Of a stretch of 64,000 nt of DNA, positions 58,091 to 64,000 are shown piece after piece. The notes under the pieces are model-generated. The model made no database searches. It worked only from the letters and a program-made list of their open reading frames with translations, and was not told where the DNA came from. The position numbers and the translations under genes were made by a program. The first letter of the stretch is position 1; the number at the start of each line of letters is the position of its first letter. Source of the DNA: Micrasema longulum (taxonomy: Eukaryota > Arthropoda > Insecta > Trichoptera > Brachycentridae); the NCBI GenBank assembly GCA_022494885.1, contig JAGVSM010001706.1, forward strand, positions 248,001-312,000, given 5' to 3'.

Positions 58091-58493
58091 GCATAGATCA
58101 GCGATCGGAAACCGGTGGACGCAGGCCGCATGCTCCCTGCGAGATTTTCGTCGCAACGCACGTAACGAACGATATCATACACAACGGAGTTGGATACCTA
58201 TCGATAACAAACAAACTAGATCACTTTCCAAATTGAAAAAGTAGTAGAAGAAGCTGGGGTAAATTTTGTTTGGCAAAATATTAAAATGAAAAGTGTATTC
58301 ATGAAACTTCAAATAAGGTGAGAAAATCGGTTAGTGGATTTCAAAAAGATCTCATGTAAAATGGGGATTTTAGAAAACCCCTTCGTAGTGGATATCGATA
58401 ATGTATACTTGGTAGATTTCTATGGGTGTTTGGTTTTTAAAAACTACAAAGAGTTCAAAAATTTTGCTCAAACGAGTTAAAAAATTAAAAAAC

Positions 58494-58668
58494 AGCTGCC
58501 TCCGTGGTGTAGTGGGTAAAACGCCTGGCTTACGCGCGGAAGGCTCCGGGATCGATTCCCGGTTATAACACAAAAAAATAAAATTCGATTATTATCGAGC
58601 CTGGGTGTTCTGTGCTCTAATTCACCACTGTAATTGGGCCTTCTGGCTTGTTGTGATGTAAAAAAAAA
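58494..58668 (+). mobile_element. SINE family D, plus copy
   Basis: The head GCCTCCGTGGTGTAGTGGGT with B box GGGATCGATTCCC is followed by the tail AATTCACCACTGTAATTGGG and CCTTCTGGC. Confidence 0.82.
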
Positions 58669-58709
58669 ATGTTTACTTAGCATATAGGTATATGCAATGT
58701 TTTAAGTAT

Positions 58710-58868
58710 GTTAAAATGTTTTGAAGAGGCTGGATTTCCCGGTAGTGAGTTTTTCAGATCACTTTGGCCACTTAAACTAGCCAATGACATGTCATAAGCC
58801 CTGTAACTGCCTAGAATTACATATTCGCTTCTCAAAAATGTTTTCCCTCTCTGTTGCAAAAAAATATA
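58710..58868 (+). mobile_element. Inverted-repeat element family F, deleted copy
   Basis: The left block remnant (GAGGCTGGATTTCCC) is joined to the right arm (TGGCCACTTAAACTAGCCAA, CATAAGCCCTGTAACTGCC) and end (CCCTCTCTGTTGC). The middle is missing, as in the 13.1-kb copy. Confidence 0.72.
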
Positions 58869-59054
58869 ATTACTATATTTGGTAGTAAATATATTCGTGG
58901 GCAAACTTTTTCGATTCTGAATTATCGAAAAAACACTATTTTCGGTTGTCATATTTGAATTTAGATACAATTCTATGCATCTTTACTTAAAAAATGCGAG
59001 CGAATATTTAAAAAAGCTGCAAGTCAAATGCAGCCACGAAAATCCCATTGATTT

Positions 59055-59305
59055 TATCATCATCATTCCCTTTTCGCACTCAATGGTGCACAGGGCACTG
59101 CATTGGTACACCAATCGCAGCGTATCTTGTTTTTTCTTTTTTACATGAAGGTAAGATGATCAGTCTTACGCTTCGGGCGTCAGTCCTGGGACTATGGAAT
59201 ATTCTAATGAAAAACACCGCTATTCTAGTGTCGGGAATCGAATCCTATAACTCTTGCATGGTAGGCAAACGCGCTGACCACTACACCACTAGAACGATAA
59301 ATACG
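59055..59305 (-). mobile_element. SINE family B, full-length copy
   Basis: On the minus strand the tRNA-like head (TAGTGTAGTGGTCAGCGCGT, B box) comes first, then a T-rich link, then the tail with GTAAGACTGATCATCTTACC and a terminal ATGATGATG. It shows how the solo tails elsewhere were built. Confidence 0.82.
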
Positions 59306-59439
59306 AACACTAGAAACCAAACATAATGATATTCATTTAGAACAATATTGCCAAGTGGTTTTATCAGCTACTATAAATGTTGAAAAAATGTACGCATTAT
59401 AATTAGCGGACCGGAGGTTGGGAAACACTGCCCTACATC

Positions 59440-60785
59440 GCTCTATTTTTGAATCAATGTTCAAAACATTTTTTAATTAAATATTTTGACTGTGTTGTTT
59501 TAAAACCGTGGTAAACGAGGTTCTGGTGTACATTGTATCAACCTTGTTGGAAATCGAACTCACTGCGGGCCGGACCTAGGTACACGAAATTAATTTTATT
59601 TTGTCAAATGTTTTCCTAATATTTATTATTACATTCGTGGTATTGTGGTACATGTTGTATTTATTTGAAATTGTGGACATAAGTTAGAATAATCAAACAA
59701 AGTTGAATGTATAAAAGGCATAAAATTATTGTATCTTATATTTTAATGGATGTAGACACACCCACGTAAGTTGATATTAAAAATAATAAATAATGCATAT
59801 CGGATATATTTCAAACCTAAGTATTTTTGCAACATGTATCTACTATCTACGTATTATTTACTCCCCGTAGTATTCAATTGTAGTAAAATTGACATTATTA
59901 TCTTGATATGAAACATTTGCAAACTATGAAACAAAATAATGTTAGAAAAATATAGAGTCGGAACAATACATTTTTAAATACGTTTCAGGTATTTTTTGTA
60001 AAAAATATTTTTATTGCGTTCTTACGCCATTTTCTTTTAATCAGAAATAAATCAATTAAAAAAAATGAATTAAAAAAAACAATAAGAAAGGGTGTGAATG
60101 AAAGCGTAAGGGTGCGTATGTGTGGGTGCGTAAGTAAAAAAAATGTAATCTAAAACGTGTATTTATATTGTTAAGGGTATATGAGAGAACTTGGTAAGAG
60201 GTTTGAAAATAAAAAAATAGTTTATACCTACTTTCGAAAGCTTTTTTAAAAAGATTTTTCTTAAGTAATGTTATGATGCTTTGGTTGTATTTTTTTAGTG
60301 TTTCACCAAACAGTTAACTTTGTGAATTAATAATATTGAAAAAGTTTTTTCTATGCAGTGACATTTTAATTTTTCTGTGAAACTGTTTTAACTGTTTCGG
60401 AAAAATATCAGTTTAATTATTTTTACAAACCTCTAGTTCTAACTCCTTATTTTTCATTATCCTTTCATCTTCAAACCTGTGTTGTATGCGGTATTCTTCT
60501 CGCTACTTTTTCCATTTCTCGTCAGCGCTTTTCCATTCATCCAGAAAAGTAGTAAGGGCACAAACTTTCATATTCATACTTACTCTGGTTTTCCAACTTC
60601 CTTTTGGCCCCCACTTCCCGCTGAGTATCCGCCGGGTCCCATAACACTTTCCATACATATTTAACTAAAGACTCGTCCTTTCATACCCACAAAGTAGATA
60701 AAAAGTAACGAGATTCCCTTTTCGATCTTCCCTTTCGACGAATCTCTAAAATGAAAATCCCAAATAAAGTAAAAATTTGAGAAAA
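59440..60785. other. Gene-less AT-rich stretch
   Basis: A C-rich frame of 61 codons at 60479-60664 has no domain. No repeats with clear ends. Confidence 0.4.
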
Positions 60786-60794
60786 TAATATATT

Positions 60795-60835
60795 AGCTCC
60801 CCTCGTGGCTAAGCGGTTAGCGAGTTAAACACTAT
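60795..60835 (+). mobile_element. tRNA-like A-box fragment
   Basis: CTCGTGGCTAAGCGGTTAGCG resembles a Leu/Ser-type tRNA 5' half, but no B box follows. Confidence 0.35.
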
Positions 60836-60946
60836 CTAAATCGTAGAATTCATACGCATGTTGAATTTTTATTTTGGATTTTTATTAGATTATGTTCGAG
60901 TGGAGATTACTCCGGCTCGTCACTGGTTAGTGCGATTGACGTGAAA

Positions 60947-61200
60947 TACAGTAGAACTCCGTTTATCCGAACTCCAGTCATCCGATTTGCCAAATATCCA
61001 GATCAGAAAAAGTAAAGGTCTAGATTTTAATTAAAATTTAATTGTGCGAATAACTTTGCTGGACATGTTTAAGTAAGTTTTTAATTTGATTCCTGTTCGC
61101 TATATTATTTCAAAAATAATTCAAGCTGGCACTCAATAATACGGGTAATTGGAGTTTAATTATTATAATGGATAACTTATACAGCGCCATTTTCGTGATA
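60947..61200 (+). mobile_element. pogo/Tigger-like MITE end
   Basis: TA followed by CAGTAGAACTCCGTTTATCC is the typical terminus of pogo-type (Tc1/mariner) elements. The second end was not found with certainty, so the right limit is approximate. Confidence 0.55.
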
Positions 61201-61214
61201 TAATACCTCAAGGG

Positions 61215-61445
61215 CGCTTTAATAATATCATCATCATCATCATTCCCTTTCCGCCCCTAATGGTTCATAGGGCTCTGCATTAGTACACCAACCGCAGCGT
61301 ATATCAATCATGTTTATTACCTCAAGGTAAGACGATAGTTCTCACGCTTCAGGTGTCATTCCACTATGAAATATTATATTCTAAAAACACCCCTCTAAAT
61401 AAATATTTCATATCAACCATGCCGGGAATTGAACCCGAGACAATA
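61215..61445 (-). mobile_element. SINE family B, second full-length copy
   Basis: (TCA)n, then ATTAGTACACCAACCGCAGC, TCACGCTTCAGGTGTCATTC and the complement of the B box (GGGAATTGAACCC). Confidence 0.75.
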
Positions 61446-61489
61446 GACAATATAATATGTATGAGTTTTTTACTGCGCACAGATTTATC

Positions 61490-61622
61490 ATCCCCTGGAC
61501 TGGAGACTGAAGCGTAAGACTGGTCGTTTTGCTTACATGTATCAATTATTACTGATACGCTGCGATTGGAGTACCTACCAATGTAGTGCCCTGCGTAAGG
61601 GTATGACGATGGTGATAATATA
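61490..61622 (+). mobile_element. SINE family B tail
   Basis: CCTGGACTGGAGACTGAAGC, GTAAGACTGGTCGTTTTGC and TACGCTGCGATTGGAGTACC. Confidence 0.7.
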
Positions 61623-62067
61623 TTTACAGAACGGGATGGTTTAATGGTAAGCGCCCACGTGTTCGTATTGCTTAGTTTATTTTCAAGTAAATTATGTTAT
61701 GTTATTATTAATTCGAATTATGTTACCAATATTAAGAGGAAGCCTCTGATTTGAGCTTTTGAAATGTATCTTATATTTTTATAAATGTCTGTTTGCTTTC
61801 CAATAAAATAACGATTTAGTCAAACCATTTAAATGTTACTTTAGCGTCACGGGATTTTGATTCCCGCTTTCATTTTTACTTTCGACTTCATTCTTTCCTT
61901 CTAGTTTTACGAAATTTGAGGATCTCTCTTACTATAGTCAAACTGCCGTTTATGATTGGCGAACTGTTTGTAAAAAATATGACCATGGAAAGTACTTGTA
62001 TTTGAAGTGTGTTCCAGAAGTGAAGTTTAAGTGTGTGTGTTTTGTGCACCAAAAATAAAAAAATGGT

Positions 62068-62150
62068 CAAGATACACTGCGATTGGTGTACCAACGCAGT
62101 GTCCTATGCACCATTAGACGCGGAAAGGGAATGATGATGGTGATAATGTA
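62068..62150 (+). mobile_element. SINE family B tail, 3' part only
   Basis: CACTGCGATTGGTGTACCAA, CGCAGTGTCCTATGCACCAT and ATGATGATGG. Confidence 0.68.
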
Positions 62151-62539
62151 AAAATAAATAATATGCCGTCGTCGATCGATTTTATTAATAAACAATGATA
62201 TGAAGTGACGTGAGCAGATCTGACTTGGCTAGGTAATTTGTTTTTGCCGCCTATCTGTAGTATAATGTGACATCTCTGTGACGTAATTGTAGGCTTTTGG
62301 TTTTCCTCAAGACCCTTAATTCGATTTTCCTTATTGATATTGATTTTATCAGGCGTGTCACTAAGTGGATAAAAAATACTACCTCTTTTTTGTATTAGCA
62401 TTTTGGCAACAGTTTCACATTTTTGTTTACTGCGCAATGTTTTGATCTGCATTTTATAATTCGATAAAATTATGAATGACAAAAAACAACAATAAAAAAA
62501 CGTTTTTTTTATGTGCATAAAGTCTGCATGATATTTAAA

Positions 62540-62695
62540 AAAAGTGTATTCACACTAGAATATTCCATAGTCTCTGGAATGGTATATGAAGTGTAACACT
62601 GATCATATTGCCTTGGTGTTACCTACACTGCGCTGCGGTTGATGTACTGATGCAGTGCTCTATGTTCAATTAGGTGCAGATAATGGAATAATAGC
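62540..62695 (+). mobile_element. SINE family B tail, diverged
   Basis: ACACTAGAATATTCCATAGT, GTATATGAAGTGTAACACTG and TGATGCAGTGCTCTATG keep the family order with many changes. Confidence 0.6.
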
Positions 62696-62699
62696 CCAT

Positions 62700-63200
62700 T
62701 ATCAAAACATTGATTTAAATTATATATAATTATTAAAACTACAATCTTTCGTGCGCTGTGTAGCTGCAAGACGTGTTGAGATATTCTGGCTGTATGACGT
62801 CCTTGATCTGATTACCTAAGTTACATATTGATTCTGTTGCCGACATTCAATAAGTATATTCGATTATGATGGGCAATAATATAATTAGGATTTATTCAAC
62901 TGTCAAATGAACGTCCAAAGCAATAAGGTATAGCGCGTTCGAATTTTAATGTTAATGTGTCTGTGCCTGTCGGTGAACCAAGTAAACGACGTAAAAAATA
63001 TATATAAAGCAGGGGTTATTTACGAATTAAATAGACTGTACCTGCTTACTATTTATCTGAAGATAGAATCAAGGTTTCGTATAAAAAACCTATTTTTAAA
63101 ATTATACTGTAATTTAATAATTTAAACATAAATATTTCGTTTACTATGGTAATTATAGGTAACTGAGGCGACCTACAAAATTCTGCCCTTTGGGCCTCAT
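62700..63200. other. Gene-less stretch
   Basis: Nothing could be supported. Confidence 0.4.
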
Positions 63201-63203
63201 TTG

Positions 63204-63620
63204 AACGTAGTAATGCAGAAAGCAGTCAGCCATAGGAAAGTGAAACTGGGAAAATAGCACTTTTGTGAAAAGACTGAATAATCAAGTCCACACAACAGTT
63301 GGAATGTTTTTGACTTTAACAAATGATAAACGATGAAAACATTGTTTTTTTTTATATGACAAACAAGAATCTAATTATGTATTTGACCAGTTTCAATGAT
63401 TTATAAAGAACAGTAAGATTTTTCTGCTGTGGGTGTTTTTAGCAAATTGAAAAAGGATGTTTTTTGACACCATTTTCAGAAGGTGATTAATACAGTTTTT
63501 TGTATGAAAGTGGTCTGGGTGTTTTTAGCAGAACATCAAATTGACCTTACTGCACCCGATAACATTAATATATCATTTTTTCAATATTGTGGACTGGCTG
63601 CTTTCTGCATAACTACGTTA
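63204..63620. mobile_element. Inverted-repeat element family H, copy 2
   Basis: The ends are AACGTAGTAATGCAGAAAGC and, inverted, AACGTAGTTATGCAGAAAGC. Inner words (TTGGAATGTTTTTGACTTTA; GACCTTACTGCACCCGATAA) match the 51.2-kb copy in the opposite sense. This copy has no nested insertion. Confidence 0.78.
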
Positions 63621-63624
63621 ATTT

Positions 63625-64000
63625 GATCTGCCCGCCGAACTTGTATTGATAGGCCCTGCCCTTCTGGCTTCACAATATATTTTTTGCTATGCTTAACATA
63701 TTATTTCACTTCATCAATAGTGCATAGAAACTGGAAAACGTCATTGCCTTTTTTAACCTTAACAACTTTTCGACTTGTCAGTTCTTGGTACCGTAATTAA
63801 TCCGCGGTGTAAGAAAATGAAAGCAAAAACTGGAATAAACCATACGAAAAATGGACCTTTTAAATACGTATCACCATTAACTGTGTACAACAAGGCCTCC
63901 GTTTAAATATGTTAATTATGATATAGATAGTTCTAGGTTTTTATAATGGCTTATCGAGTAACTTAAGAAATAAATAAATAACAATTAAAATCATTAAAAC
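63625..64000. other. Gene-less AT-rich end of window
   Basis: Nothing could be supported. Confidence 0.4.

Larger units (their letters stand above)
58099..59433. mobile_element. Possible hAT element filled with later SINEs
   Basis: CAGCGATCGGAAACCGG at the left and, inverted at the right, CAGTGTTTCCCAACCTCCGG are hAT-like ends. The flanking 8-mers GCATAGAT and CCCTACAT agree at five positions. SINE D, a family F piece and SINE B lie inside. The ends may not belong together. Confidence 0.35.

Noticed and set aside
1..64000. CRISPR array, prokaryotic operon, riboswitch or viral genome
   Set aside because: No regularly spaced repeats, ribosome-binding sites or viral gene sets; the repeats are dispersed eukaryotic elements.

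Overview
The window is AT-rich nuclear DNA from an animal: spliced coding exons are separated by multi-kilobase introns, and tRNA-headed SINEs, non-LTR retrotransposon relics, hAT-type and other inverted-repeat elements are dense. The families of retrotransposon tails and SINEs look most like an insect, probably Lepidoptera. That placement is inference from repeat style, not from a marker gene. There is no sign of prokaryotic operons, CRISPR or a virus.

Layout. 1-29.6 kb is gene-poor and repeat-filled: LINE relics at 1.15, 5.4, 6.0, 6.4, 11.7 and 25.9 kb; a 435-bp foldback element at 7.6 kb; and three non-autonomous hAT elements with perfect 8-bp target duplications at 14.75, 22.44 and 23.63 kb. 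Six copies of one inverted-repeat family (called F here) are scattered over the window (9.1, 13.1, 15.9, 27.2, 38.05, 58.7 kb). 29.6-45.9 kb holds the main gene: a probable 5' noncoding exon near 30.0 kb and six coding exons (30932-31009, 39139-39680, 41002-41306, 43700-43860, 44151-44354, 44896-45147). All splice phases match and give a 513-residue C2H2 zinc-finger protein. It has four or five fingers in the N-terminal half and a paired C-terminal finger module of the Hunchback/Ikaros dimerisation type. Its introns carry a PIF/Harbinger-like element, a Penelope-like element with nested SINEs and a hammerhead-like motif, and an almost intact LINE tail.

45.9-56.8 kb is AT-rich with no confident gene. 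It holds an unexplained 142-codon ORF at 48.8 kb and a nested pair of elements at 51.2-52.0 kb. A second gene begins at 57032: a short first coding exon (36 codons plus one base) ends in a good splice donor, and the rest is probably beyond the window. 57.2-64 kb is mostly SINEs and inverted-repeat elements.

The most interesting points are the spliced zinc-finger gene with its upstream ORF, the hammerhead-like motifs in three separate places (one inside a small palindromic insertion with a 13-bp target duplication), and the modular SINE families. I found no clearly new biological system.
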